NCBI GenBank assembly: GCA_016218665.1
Contig: JACRDI010000035.1
Location: forward strand, 1 to 64,000
DNA: 64,000 nucleotides
DNA from: Desulfovibrio sp.
Lineage (GTDB): Bacteria > Desulfobacterota > Desulfovibrionia > Desulfovibrionales > Desulfovibrionaceae
Direction of reading: 5' to 3'
Part shown: piece after piece, positions 55,816 through 64,000 of the stretch
How positions within the stretch are numbered: the stretch's first letter is position 1
Layout: the number at the start of each line of letters is the position of its first letter
Program-made: the position numbers and the translations under genes
Notes under the pieces: model-generated
Seen by the model: only the letters and a program-made list of their open reading frames with translations
What the model was told of the DNA's origin: nothing
Database searches by the model: none

Positions 55816-56727
55816 GTATCTCTGGGTCTCCATGTGGACGGGCACGCCATCTTCCCGCAGCACGTCCGCCGCAATCTTCGCCAGGCGGCTGTCCCGGAAC
55901 AGGGAGGCGATCCCCGCCCCGCTTCCGCTCATGACCGCGCCGACCGCGCCCAGCCGGAGCAGCCGCTCCTTCAACGCGCGCAACGCTCCATGGGCCGGAA
56001 AGACGACGACCTCGAAGTCGTTCCGGGCCACCACGGGCGAAAGGGAAACACGCTTCTTATTCGCCGTTGTGGCGCTTGTCAAGCAGTCCGCGCAGTCCTG
56101 CGGCGGGTTTTTCCGGGCCTCCAACTGGTCCCAGGCCTGGTAGGCCCAGGGGGTGGAAACGTGCACCTCCGGCAGGGCCAGCACCAGGGTGAAGGGGGAA
56201 AGATCGAGGTCCACCGGGGTCAGTTCATCGCCGATGCCGCGCGCCACGGCCGGCCCCCCAAGCAGAAAGAAGGGCACGTCCGCGCCGAGGGCGGCGGCCA
56301 GATGGTTGAGCGCCTGCGCCCCCAGGGCCTTGTCTCCGGCCCGCTCGTTGAGCCAGCGCAGCATGGCGGCCGCATCGCTGCTGCCGCCGCCCAGCCCCGC
56401 GCCGGTGGGGATGCGCTTCACCAGGTTCACGTGCACGTCCGGGGCGTGGCCCGTGGCCTCTGCAAAGGCCTGCCAGGCGCGGAACACGAGGTTTCTTTCC
56501 TCCGGGCACCCGGGCAGCACCGGCTCCACGCGGCAGCCGGAGCCCTTCGGCCCGGGGGAGAGCTCAAGGGTGTCCGCAAGGCCCGGCACGGGCACGAAAA
56601 GGCTCTCGATGTCGTGGTAGCCGTTGGCGCGCCGGCCGGTGATGAACAGGGAAAGGTTGATCTTGGCCGGGGCGGCCAGGAATTCCGACCGGGCGTCGGG
56701 CACGGCGTCGGGCATGGCTTCTGGCAT
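55795..56727 (-). CDS. ispE: 4-diphosphocytidyl-2-C-methyl-D-erythritol kinase
   Basis: A 310-residue GHMP kinase of the non-mevalonate isoprenoid pathway. The N-terminal [18 protein letters not shown], the ATP loop [15 protein letters not shown] and the C-terminal [11 protein letters not shown] are typical. The ORF ends WGVAKR-stop inside tRNA-Gln, so the mRNA and tRNA must be processed from one transcript. Start is uncertain: ATGs at 56727 and 56715 and the upstream track start are all possible, and none has a strong ribosome binding site. Confidence 0.93.
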   Translation of the reverse strand: MPEAMPDAVPDARSEFLAAPAKINLSLFITGRRANGYHDIESLFVPVPGLADTLELSPGPKGSGCRVEPVLPGCPEERNLVFRAWQAFAEATGHAPDVHVNLVKRIPTGAGLGGGSSDAAAMLRWLNERAGDKALGAQALNHLAAALGADVPFFLLGGPAVARGIGDELTPVDLDLSPFTLVLALPEVHVSTPWAYQAWDQLEARKNPPQDCADCLTSATTANKKRVSLSPVVARNDFEVVVFPAHGALRALKERLLRLGAVGAVMSGSGAGIASLFRDSRLAKIAADVLREDGVPVHMETQRYWGVAKR

Positions 56728-56752
56728 GGCTTGGGGTGGCTTCGGGCCGGTT

Positions 56753-56785
56753 GAAAGGTGGGGGAGCGCTGCGCCCCCCCACCTC
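56753..56785 (-). terminator. Hairpin terminator after the DegP-type protease gene
   Basis: GGTGGGGG pairs with CCCCCACC around a GC-rich loop, followed by TTTC on the minus strand. The T tract is short, so termination may be partial and leave some read-through into ispE. Confidence 0.65.
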
Positions 56786-56796
56786 TGCACGCAATG

Positions 56797-58221
56797 TTAC
56801 TTGTTGTCCAGCGGTATGGCCCGCAGGACGTTCTGCCCCTGGCGCTTGATGAGCAGCATCACCAGGCCCCTTTGCTTGGACGCGGCCACGGCGGACTTGA
56901 GCTGGTCCACGGTGTTCACCGGGCTCTGGTTGGCCTCGATGATGACGTCGCCGGGCTGGATGTCCACCTGCGAGGCCGGGCCGTCGGGCTTGATCTCGAT
57001 GATCACCAGGCCCTGCGGCTTCTGCAGGCCCAGGGACTGGGCCTCCTCGCCGCCCTCCACCGGGCGGACGCCCAGGCCGAGCATGCTGCCGGCGGCCTTG
57101 GGCTTGCCGCCCTTTTCCTCGCGTTCGGAAACGAAGTTGGGCTTGCGCTCGCCCAAGGTCACGGTGAGGTCGAGCATGCGGTTCTGGCGCCACACGCCCA
57201 GCTGGACCTTTTCGCCCGGGCGCAGGGAGGCGACGCGCGAGAGCAGGGCGCTGGGGCCGTCCACGGCCTGGCCGCCCGCCTTCATGATGACGTCCCCGAT
57301 CTTGAGGCCGCCCTTGTCGGCCGGGTCGCCCGGGATGACGTGGGCCACGAGCACGCCCTTGGTTTCCTTCAGGCCCACGGCCTTGGCTGTGTTGTCGTCC
57401 AGCTCCTGCATGGTGATGCCGAGCCAGCCGCGCATGATCTTCTTGCCGCCCTTGAGCTGCTGGACGATCTTGTCGGCCAGGCTGGCGGGCGTGGCGAAGC
57501 CGATGCCCTGGCCGTTGGGCACGATGGCGGTGTTGATGCCCACCACGCGGCCGTCCATGTCGATGAGGGGGCCGCCGGAGTTGCCGGGGTTGATGCTGGC
57601 GTCGGTCTGCAGGAAGCTGTCGAAGGGCCCGGCGCCGATGTGCCGCCCCTTGGCGCTTACGATGCCGGCCGTGACCGTGTGGCCGAGGCCGAAGGGGTTG
57701 CCGATGGCCAGCACCCATTCGCCCACGCGCGTGGCGTCGGAGTTGCCGAACTCGAGCACCGGCAGACTGCCGCCCGCCTCGATCTTCAGCAGGGCCAGGT
57801 CGGTCTCCGGGTCGCGGCCGATGATCTTGGCGTCATAGGGCTTGTCCCGGCTGAGAAGCTTCACCTTGATCTCGTCGGCCTCGGCCACAACGTGGTTGTT
57901 GGTGACGATGTACCCGTCGGCGGAGATGATGAACCCGGAACCGAGGGAGGTGAGCTTGCGGGGCTGGCCGTCGGGCAGGCCGAACTGGCGTTCGAACTGG
58001 TTGAAGAACTCCCGCAGGGGATGGTTCTTGGGAACGTTCTTGAACATCTCCTGCAGCTGTGAGCCCCGGCTGGGGACATTTTTCGTCGTGCTGATGTTGA
58101 CCACGGCCTTCCCGGCGCGTTCCGCCAGATCCGTGAAGTCCGGCAGGCCGGCCTTGGCCAGGGACAGGCCCGGCACGGCCAGCAGGACGAGAAGGGTGGC
58201 GCAGGCCAGAATACGTCTCAT
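56797..58221 (-). CDS. DegP/DegQ-type periplasmic serine protease (Do family)
   Basis: A 474-residue periplasmic protease/chaperone. A signal peptide (residues 1-24) precedes the trypsin-like domain with His in NNHVVAE, Asp in DPETDLALL and Ser in NPGNSGGPL. Two PDZ domains follow (about residues 265-360 and 385-470). The set matches DegP, DegQ and MucD; which one it is cannot be decided from sequence alone. GGAGG lies 9 nt before the ATG at 58221. Expected to degrade misfolded envelope proteins. Confidence 0.94.
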   Translation of the reverse strand: MRRILACATLLVLLAVPGLSLAKAGLPDFTDLAERAGKAVVNISTTKNVPSRGSQLQEMFKNVPKNHPLREFFNQFERQFGLPDGQPRKLTSLGSGFIISADGYIVTNNHVVAEADEIKVKLLSRDKPYDAKIIGRDPETDLALLKIEAGGSLPVLEFGNSDATRVGEWVLAIGNPFGLGHTVTAGIVSAKGRHIGAGPFDSFLQTDASINPGNSGGPLIDMDGRVVGINTAIVPNGQGIGFATPASLADKIVQQLKGGKKIMRGWLGITMQELDDNTAKAVGLKETKGVLVAHVIPGDPADKGGLKIGDVIMKAGGQAVDGPSALLSRVASLRPGEKVQLGVWRQNRMLDLTVTLGERKPNFVSEREEKGGKPKAAGSMLGLGVRPVEGGEEAQSLGLQKPQGLVIIEIKPDGPASQVDIQPGDVIIEANQSPVNTVDQLKSAVAASKQRGLVMLLIKRQGQNVLRAIPLDNK

Positions 58222-58395
58222 TGTTCGATACCTCCGTGTCGCGCCGCCACCCCGACGGCGTTTGACCAACTATAGTTCCGATTGCGGATTTGTAAAGATT
58301 CTGGGCTGGGCGCGAAACCGGCCGTCACCGTTGCGCCGACATTCATCTTGAAGGGCGCGCGGGAATTGTGTAGGAGTCCCTCTCCGGGAGCGCGT

Positions 58396-58472
58396 GCCCT
58401 CGTAGCTCAGTCGGATAGAGCACAGGATTCCTAATCCTGGTGCCGCAGGTTCGATTCCTGCCGAGGGCACCA
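58396..58472 (+). tRNA. tRNA-Arg (anticodon CCT)
   Basis: GCCCTCG pairs with CGAGGGC, then discriminator A and encoded CCA. The anticodon loop TTCCTAA gives CCT for codon AGG. The T arm contains GGTTCGATTCC. Confidence 0.95.
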
Positions 58473-58483
58473 TTCACGCTGCT

Positions 58484-58533
58484 TGCAAGAGGCGGGACGA
58501 ACAGGGATGACCCCGTTCGTCCCGCCTCTTGCA
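58484..58533. repeat. Perfect 19-bp inverted repeat after tRNA-Arg
   Basis: TGCAAGAGGCGGGACGAAC and its exact reverse complement flank a 12-nt loop, 11 bp after the tRNA 3' end. No T tract follows on either strand, so a standard terminator is unlikely. It could be a REP-like element, a transcript-end stabiliser or a site used by a mobile element. Confidence 0.8.
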
Positions 58534-58629
58534 TGGCCGCGCAGGGGATATGTGCCGCCGTTTTCCCCGCGTGCGCGTTGCGCCGGGCAAGGATTCCGTG
58601 TAATTCCATCCCCCACAGGAGCCCGCAGC

Positions 58630-60909
58630 ATGTCCGAGCAGCACGCCTCTTCCCAGCATTGCCCCACGGGCGCCCTTGCGGAGATCGCCCGCGACCTTTC
58701 CGACCCGTCGCGCCTTCTGCCCGCGCTGAGTTCGGGCTTTGTCATCGGGCTGCTGCTCATCGTGGTGCAGCTTTCGCTGGCCACCTTCATCTTTTCCGGC
58801 CCCCTCGCCCAGTTCGCGCCCGCCGCGGCCGGGCTGACGCTTTTCGGCACCTTCGTCATGTGCGTCGTGGTGGCCCTGGGGAGCGGCTTTCCCTCGGCCG
58901 TCTGCGTGCCCGAGGACGCGTCCGCGGCCATCATGGCCTCCGTCGCGGCCGCGTTGGCCAGCGGCATGGCGGCAAGCAGCGCGGATCCGCGCGCGGCCTT
59001 CGTCACCGTCGGCGCGGCCATGGGCCTGTCGACCCTGGCGACGGCCGTGTTCTTCGTCGTCCTTGGCAGGTTCCGCCTGGGCAACCTCATCCGCTACATC
59101 CCCTTTCCCGTCGTGGCGGGCTTTCTGGCCGGTGTGGGCTGGCTGCTCGTCTCCGGTGGGTTCGCCATCATGGTCGGAATTCCCCTGGGCTTCGCCGGAC
59201 TGCCGAAGCTCGTGGACCCGCAGATCGTTTTCCGCTGGCTGCCGGGCGTGGGCATGGCCGCCGCGCTGCTTCTTGGCATGGCGCGCTGCCGCAGCCCCTT
59301 TGTGCTGCCGCTGGTGCTGCTGGCCTCCCTGGCATGCTTCGGCGGGTATTTGCTGGTGAGCGGACAGAACATCGCCTCGGCAGTGGCCAACGGCCTTCTC
59401 CTGGGCGGCATGCCGGAAGGGAGCATGCTCTGGCCGGTGTTCACCCCCGCGGACCTCGCCCTTGTGCAGTGGGGCGAGCTGGTGCGCGAACTGCCCCAGT
59501 TGCTCACCATTCCGTTGGTGTCGGCCATCTCCTTCCTGCTCATCTCCAGCGGCATGGAGGCCGCGGCGCGGGTGGACCTGGACCTGAGGCGCGAGTTCTA
59601 CATCAACGCCCTGGCCAACCTGGTGGGCGGCGCCGGCGGCTCGCACGCGGGCTACACGGCCCTTAGCTTCTCGCTGCTCGGCCCCATGACCGGCTCCAAC
59701 TCCCGCCTCGTGGGCGTCACCACCGGTCTTCTGGCCGGGGTGGCCACCTTCTTCGGCTCCGGCGTGCTCGGCCTGTTCCCCAAGTTCATCCTGGGCGGGC
59801 TCATCCTGTTCATCGGCGTCAGCACGCTGCTCGACTGGGGCGTCCGGACGCGCACCAAGGTCTCCCGCCTGGAGTTCGCCGTGGTCTGGGCCATCATCTG
59901 CTCCATCGCCTTCTTCGGATTCCTGGAGGGCGTGGGCGTGGGGCTTTTGCTGGCCTCCATCGGCTTTGTCATCAAGTACAGCCGGGTGCCGGTGCTGCGC
60001 GAGGACGTCGACGCCGCGAACCTTTCCAGCGCGCGCCAGCGCTCGGTACCGGACAGGCACATCCTGCGCGTGCACGCGGCCGAAGTCCGCGTCCTGCGCA
60101 TCACGGGCTACCTGTTCTTCGGCTCGGCCACGGCGCTCAGCCAGCGCGTGAACACGCACATGGAGGCCGCGCCCGGTGCGCGCCCCCGTTTTCTCGTGCT
60201 GGACTTCGCCGATCTCGACGGCTTCGACTCCTCCGCCGTGAACTGTTTTTTGCGGATGCTGCAGAAGGCCGGCTCCTCCGAGGTCCGGCTGCTGTTCACC
60301 GGAGCCCCGGCCTCGCTGCTTGAGCAGATGCGCGCGGCCGACCCTGCTGACGTGGAGCACGCGCTCTTCCTGCCGGATGTGGACCGGGCCCTGGAGTGGT
60401 GCGAGGACGCCATCCTGGCGCGCGAGCAGGCCGATCTGGAGGGCGGGGAAAATTCCGTCGCGCACGACCGGCTCTTCGACGCCACGGTGGACGACATGCT
60501 GCGCCACCTGGAGGAGGGAGAGCGTTTCGAGGCCTTGGTGGAGCAGTTGGGCCACTGGCTGGAGCTGCGCACGGCGGCGCCCGGCGAAGCCGTCTTGCGC
60601 CAGGGCGAGAGCATGCGCGGGGTGTATCTGTTCCTGTCCGGCCAGGCCGAGGAGACCCGCCAGGAGGAGGACGGCCAGCCCCAGCGGCTGCGCACCCTGG
60701 GGCCCGGCTGCGTGGCCGGCCAGACCTCCCTGCCGCAGGGCGCTCCGGCTCCGGGCGCCATCACGGCCCAGAGCGCGCTCCGCTACGCCTACCTGTCCGT
60801 TGTCGCCCTGCGTGACATGGAATTCCGCTCGCCGGAGGCGGCGCTTTCCTTCCACACCCTGTACGCCGGGGTGCTGGAAGGGCGGCTCATGGCCGGAACG
60901 GCCCAATAG
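58630..60909 (+). CDS. SulP-family anion transporter fused to STAS and cyclic-nucleotide-binding domains
   Basis: A 759-residue inner membrane protein. Residues 30-425 are a SulP/SLC26 transport domain with about twelve to fourteen helices (family segments GGAGGSHAGYTALSFS and ISSGMEAAARVDLD). A STAS domain follows (about 470-580, LDFADLDGFDSSAVN). The C-terminus (about 630-740) resembles a cyclic-nucleotide-binding domain (GEAVLRQGESMRGVYLFLSG). Sulfate, bicarbonate or another anion may be carried. CAGGAG precedes the ATG at 58630. The STAS-CNBD tail suggests gating by a nucleotide. Confidence 0.9.
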   Translation: MSEQHASSQHCPTGALAEIARDLSDPSRLLPALSSGFVIGLLLIVVQLSLATFIFSGPLAQFAPAAAGLTLFGTFVMCVVVALGSGFPSAVCVPEDASAAIMASVAAALASGMAASSADPRAAFVTVGAAMGLSTLATAVFFVVLGRFRLGNLIRYIPFPVVAGFLAGVGWLLVSGGFAIMVGIPLGFAGLPKLVDPQIVFRWLPGVGMAAALLLGMARCRSPFVLPLVLLASLACFGGYLLVSGQNIASAVANGLLLGGMPEGSMLWPVFTPADLALVQWGELVRELPQLLTIPLVSAISFLLISSGMEAAARVDLDLRREFYINALANLVGGAGGSHAGYTALSFSLLGPMTGSNSRLVGVTTGLLAGVATFFGSGVLGLFPKFILGGLILFIGVSTLLDWGVRTRTKVSRLEFAVVWAIICSIAFFGFLEGVGVGLLLASIGFVIKYSRVPVLREDVDAANLSSARQRSVPDRHILRVHAAEVRVLRITGYLFFGSATALSQRVNTHMEAAPGARPRFLVLDFADLDGFDSSAVNCFLRMLQKAGSSEVRLLFTGAPASLLEQMRAADPADVEHALFLPDVDRALEWCEDAILAREQADLEGGENSVAHDRLFDATVDDMLRHLEEGERFEALVEQLGHWLELRTAAPGEAVLRQGESMRGVYLFLSGQAEETRQEEDGQPQRLRTLGPGCVAGQTSLPQGAPAPGAITAQSALRYAYLSVVALRDMEFRSPEAALSFHTLYAGVLEGRLMAGTAQ

Positions 60910-60910
60910 G

Positions 60911-62494
60911 CTAGAGCGCGTCCAGCATTCCCGTTGAACGCTCCCCGCGCCGCAGCACGGCCAGGGTGGGGATGGAGAAGGCCAGCAGCCCGTCGCGCAC
61001 GGAAAGCGTCTCCATGGCGGAGTCGCGCCGGGCGGTGAAGGGCAGTTCGTCCGGCCCGCGCTGGCACTTGCAGTTGATGTTCACCCGGCTGACCACGTTG
61101 CGCAGGCGGCGCGAAAGGGCGGCCAGGCGCGCGGCGTCGCGCCCGAAGAGGCAGGCCTGCTGGCCGTAGTTGGACGCCGCGATGGCGCGCAGGGCCTCTT
61201 CCGGGTCGTCGAAGACCGCCACCGGGGCCACGGGGCCGAACTGCTCCTCATGGAACAGGCGCATGTCCGGCGTCACCGGAAAGAGCGCCGAAGGCGCGAA
61301 CAGGGCCCCGCCGCCGGGGACGCCGAGCGGCCCGGCACCGGGAATCAGTTCCCGCGCGCCCTTGGCCAGGGCGTCGTGCCGCAGGGCTTGCAGGAACTGC
61401 GGCTTGCCCGGCTCGGGCAGGGGGGTGATGTTCACGCCCGGCTCCCACGGCAGCCCGCATTTCAGCCCCGCCACGGCCGAGCCGAAGCGCTCCAGGAACG
61501 CGTCCGCAATCTCCCGCGCCACAAAGACGAGCTTGATGGCCGTGCAGCGCTGGCCGTTGAAGCCGAAGGCCCCGCGCACGATCTCCGGCAGGGCTTCGTC
61601 CAGGTCGGCGTCCGGCAGGACGATTGCGGCGTTCTTGGCCTCCAGGCCGAAGACGCAGCGCAGGCGGTTGGGGTGCGGGTGCAGGGAGCGCATGGCCTCG
61701 GCCGCCTTGCTGGTGCCGATGAAGGCCAGGGCGTCCACCTTGCCCGAGGTCATGACCGGGGTCACGCTCTCTATTCCGCCGGACACGACGTTCACCACCC
61801 CGCGCGGAAAGGCCTTGTGGAAGCATTCCAGCAGAGGGGAGAACAGCAGCCTGCCGATGCGCGGCAGCTTGACCACTGCCGTGTTGCCTGAAAGCAGCGC
61901 CGGGACGAGGGTGGCCAGGGTCTCGTTGAGCGGAAAATTGAACGGCCCCATGCACAGCACAACGCCCAGGGGCGAGCGCCCCACCCTGGCGTCCAGTCCG
62001 CCCGCGGCCACGATCCGGGCGGCTTCGTCCTGCATGCGGCGGTACTCGGCCAGGGTGTCGTCGATGTACTCGACGGTGCGGTCGAACTCCTGTTCGGACT
62101 CTTTGGCGGACTTGCAGATCTCCCAGACCATGAGGCGCACGACTTCGGCACGCTTTTCCAGCATGCGGCGGCGGAAGTCCTCCACGCAGGCCAGGCGCTC
62201 CCCGGCCGCCAGATTGGGCCAGGGGCCCAGGCCCTGGTCCCAGGCGGCGCAGGCCGCGCGCAGGGCTTCCTCGCCCACGGCGGCGTCGTGCGCGGGGCAG
62301 GAGCCGAGCAGCGCGCGCTCCGGGCCCTCCGCCCCGGGCACGAAGACCGGAGACGTGACCGTCTGCGTCGGGCCGGGCCAGTGGCGCAACTGGCCGTCCA
62401 GCAGGTATTCCCGGCAGTGCAGGGGGGCCGGCAGGGCAAGGTGGGCGGGGATGCCGTCCGGGTGCGCCAGAAGCGTTTCGAGGGTGGGCGCCAT
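60911..62494 (-). CDS. NADP-dependent glyceraldehyde-3-phosphate dehydrogenase-like aldehyde dehydrogenase (GapN-like)
   Basis: A 527-residue aldehyde dehydrogenase-superfamily enzyme. The catalytic Cys 317 lies in FNGQRCTAIK and the general-base Glu in GLEAKN (E285). The GPFNFPLNE segment positions the catalytic Asn. The C-terminal INCKCQRGPDELPF segment resembles the QRGPD motif of non-phosphorylating GapN, which makes 3-phosphoglycerate and NADPH without ATP. A longer N-terminal region (residues 1-70) is unlike typical GapN. AAGGAC lies before the ATG at 62494. Substrate assignment is by motif only. Confidence 0.85.
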   Translation of the reverse strand: MAPTLETLLAHPDGIPAHLALPAPLHCREYLLDGQLRHWPGPTQTVTSPVFVPGAEGPERALLGSCPAHDAAVGEEALRAACAAWDQGLGPWPNLAAGERLACVEDFRRRMLEKRAEVVRLMVWEICKSAKESEQEFDRTVEYIDDTLAEYRRMQDEAARIVAAGGLDARVGRSPLGVVLCMGPFNFPLNETLATLVPALLSGNTAVVKLPRIGRLLFSPLLECFHKAFPRGVVNVVSGGIESVTPVMTSGKVDALAFIGTSKAAEAMRSLHPHPNRLRCVFGLEAKNAAIVLPDADLDEALPEIVRGAFGFNGQRCTAIKLVFVAREIADAFLERFGSAVAGLKCGLPWEPGVNITPLPEPGKPQFLQALRHDALAKGARELIPGAGPLGVPGGGALFAPSALFPVTPDMRLFHEEQFGPVAPVAVFDDPEEALRAIAASNYGQQACLFGRDAARLAALSRRLRNVVSRVNINCKCQRGPDELPFTARRDSAMETLSVRDGLLAFSIPTLAVLRRGERSTGMLDAL

Positions 62495-62599
62495 GCTCGC
62501 TTTGTCCTTAAAATTTGCTGTGTTGCATGCGGCGGAGCAGCACAGCCCGGCGACCTGCATCAAGCCGCCGGGCCAGTCTACGGATATCCTTGAATTCTT

Positions 62600-62980
62600 T
62601 TAGATGACCGCCACGGCCTCGATTTCGACCATGAAGCAGGCGTCCACCAGGCGGGAGACCTCGACAATGGTGGTGGCGGGGCGCACTTCGCCGAAAACGG
62701 CGCCGTGGGCCTTGGCGATGTCGTCGAACTTGCCGGCGTCGGTGACGAAGATGCGGGTGCGGACCACGTCCTTCATGCCCGCTCCGGCCTGGGCCAGGGC
62801 GGCCTCGATGATCTCCAGGGCGCGCTTGGCCTGGCCGTACATGTCCGGAGCCACGGAGCCGTCGGCCTCCACGCCGCAGGTGCCGGAGACGTAGACGGTG
62901 TTCCCGGCCACCACGGCGCGGGAATAGCCGAGCAGGGGCTCCCATTTGGAGCCGGAGGTGATGAGCGTTTTCTGGGTCAT
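62600..62980 (-). CDS. RidA-family protein
   Basis: A 126-residue RidA/YjgF/Rid protein, a trimeric deaminase that removes reactive enamines and imines. The conserved Arg (VVRTRIFVTD, about R77) and Glu (VEIEAVAVI) of the active site are present. GGGAGG precedes the ATG. Located between the GapN-like and ATC-hydrolase-like genes on the minus strand, with 105-bp spacing on each side, so cotranscription is possible. Confidence 0.92.
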   Translation of the reverse strand: MTQKTLITSGSKWEPLLGYSRAVVAGNTVYVSGTCGVEADGSVAPDMYGQAKRALEIIEAALAQAGAGMKDVVRTRIFVTDAGKFDDIAKAHGAVFGEVRPATTIVEVSRLVDACFMVEIEAVAVI

Positions 62981-63085
62981 GGAAGGCCTCCCGAAATCGT
63001 GTTGAGGTTGCGCTGCCTGGGCAGGCCTTGTGCCAGACTTTGCCCCGGAGCGGAAGCCCCGGAAAAACGCTGGAAGGGCCTGGCG

Positions 63086-63568
63086 CTAGTCCTTCCAGCG
63101 GAAGACGAAAAGACAGGCCGGGCTGCCCTCGGAGATGGTCGCCGGCCGCTCCAGGGCCAGTTTCGGCGAATAGCCTTCGGCAAAGGCGGCGTCGCGCCGG
63201 CAGGAGAGTGTGGCGTGGAGGGGCTTGGGCAGCCCCATTTCAGCGTACATTTCCATGTATCCGCAGCGGGTGACGCGAAATTCGAGGCGGTCCGGCGTGT
63301 TGCGGACATCCTCTATGTCCAGCGCGCCGCCTGCCTGCCACAGCCGCAGCACGCCGGAAAAGTGCTCAAGGCTGGGAACGCCGCCGGGCGCCTGGGCCGA
63401 GAAGGCCCGCCCGGCCTCGCGCGCGGCCTCGTCCATGGCTGCGTTCAGGATTTCCAGCGCAGCGGCCTCGCCCAGGCGGGGCAGGGCGGCGAAGTAGATG
63501 CGCGCGGCCAGCTCCGCCTCGATGGCGCGGCGTGATTTCAAGGGGATGGAGCCAAGCTCGGCAGCCAT
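63086..63568 (-). CDS. L-2-amino-thiazoline-4-carboxylic acid (ATC) hydrolase-family protein
   Basis: A 160-residue cytoplasmic protein of the ATC-hydrolase-like family. Known members convert ATC toward cysteine through S- or N-carbamoyl-cysteine, but many are uncharacterised. The C-terminal SCRRDAAFAEGY and SEGSPACLFVFRW segments, with conserved cysteines, match the family. GGAGG precedes the ATG at 63568; the track start is earlier and unsupported. It is divergent from lolA across 84 bp. Confidence 0.8.
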   Translation of the reverse strand: MAAELGSIPLKSRRAIEAELAARIYFAALPRLGEAAALEILNAAMDEAAREAGRAFSAQAPGGVPSLEHFSGVLRLWQAGGALDIEDVRNTPDRLEFRVTRCGYMEMYAEMGLPKPLHATLSCRRDAAFAEGYSPKLALERPATISEGSPACLFVFRWKD

Positions 63569-63652
63569 GGGGCCTCCGTTGCAATTGCCTTCGTCTTCAC
63601 CTACTCTCCGCGGCGTGCACAGGCACGACCTCACCTAAACATGGAGCATGCA

Positions 63653-64000
63653 ATGCGCATTGGCAAGAGTCTCATCGTCTTCGCGGCGCTTCTGGCCCTG
63701 CTGCTGCCCGCCGCGGCGCAGGCCAACAAGCTCACCGACGCCATCCAGAAACGCTATGATTCCCTGAGTTCGTTCCAGACCGACTTCCAGCAGGAGCTGA
63801 CCAACGCCGCCAGCGGCAGCGTGGAGAAGCGCAGCGGCAAGATCTGGTTCAAGCAGTCCCTGGTGCGCTGGGAGACCCTCAAGCCCGAGAAGGAACTGCT
63901 GGTGGTGGGCCAGAACGCCGTGTGGAACTACTTCGAGGCGGACAAGGTGGCCATGAAGTACCGCACCAACCAGGTGTTCAACTCCAAGACCATGATCCGC
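63653..64000 (+). CDS. lolA: Outer membrane lipoprotein carrier LolA (partial, runs off the window)
   Basis: The first 116 residues of a periplasmic chaperone that carries lipoproteins from the inner to the outer membrane. A signal peptide (1-22, ending AAAQA) precedes the mature start KLTDAIQKRYDSLSSFQTDF, typical of LolA, and RWETLKPEKELLVVGQN matches the lipid-binding sheet. The window ends inside the gene at 64000, so the 3' end is missing. GGAG lies before the ATG at 63653; an in-frame ATG at 63641 is less likely. Confidence 0.93.
   Translation, partial: MRIGKSLIVFAALLALLLPAAAQANKLTDAIQKRYDSLSSFQTDFQQELTNAASGSVEKRSGKIWFKQSLVRWETLKPEKELLVVGQNAVWNYFEADKVAMKYRTNQVFNSKTMIR

Noticed and set aside
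58474-60906. 810-residue minus-strand ORF opposite the SulP gene
   Set aside because: Antisense shadow; the plus strand holds an intact SulP-STAS-CNBD protein.

Overview
The window is a high-GC, gene-dense bacterial chromosome segment. It fits a sulfate- or sulfite-reducing deltaproteobacterium of the Desulfovibrionaceae type. This is inferred from content: a periplasmic tetraheme cytochrome c3, an ADP-forming acetyl-CoA synthetase next to a DRTGG phosphotransacetylase-like gene, a sulfite-releasing taurine pathway, a probable selenoprotein, and the housekeeping block rho-carD-pth-rplY-prs-tRNA-Gln-ispE. There is no phage, IS element or CRISPR array.

Layout. 1-2.5 kb: 5S rRNA at the end of an rRNA operon, a FadL-type porin, tRNA-Ser. 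2.5-16.8 kb: pyrDK, a U32 peptidase-like gene, a DUF523/DUF1722 gene, a rhodanese-ferritin fusion, an EamA transporter, a LOG-family protein, a beta-CASP nuclease followed by rsmD-coaD-miaA, an iron alcohol dehydrogenase and dsbD. 16.9-22.9 kb: tRNA-Lys, a DUF47-pit phosphate pair, a SAM methyltransferase with an in-frame UGA (probable selenocysteine), and a three-gene partner-switching cassette (receiver-PP2C, HATPase-STAS, Hpt-STAS).

23.0-34.9 kb: the most distinctive region, a ten-gene minus-strand taurine dissimilation locus. Tpa moves the amino group of taurine to pyruvate, Ald recycles alanine to pyruvate, and Xsc splits sulfoacetaldehyde to sulfite plus acetyl phosphate. An ABC importer with two permeases and two different ATPases, an EamA transporter and a PAS sigma-54 activator complete it. 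A sigma-54-type promoter lies in front of xsc with a palindrome about 150 bp upstream. The two ATPases carry complementary defects that would give one intact and one degenerate ATP site in a heterodimer.

34.9-45.3 kb: an EAL-HDOD protein, a LysR regulator divergent from a 56-residue ORF and an alcohol dehydrogenase, tRNA-Thr, mobA-moeA, acetyl-CoA synthetase (ADP-forming), a DRTGG protein and cytochrome c3. 45.3-58.3 kb: minus-strand housekeeping genes (thioesterase, hslUV, macro domain, ribF, M48-TPR protease, rho, carD, pth, rplY, prs, tRNA-Gln, ispE, DegP-type protease). 58.4-64 kb: tRNA-Arg, a SulP-STAS-cyclic-nucleotide-binding fusion, a GapN-like dehydrogenase, RidA, an ATC-hydrolase-like gene and the start of lolA, which runs off the window.
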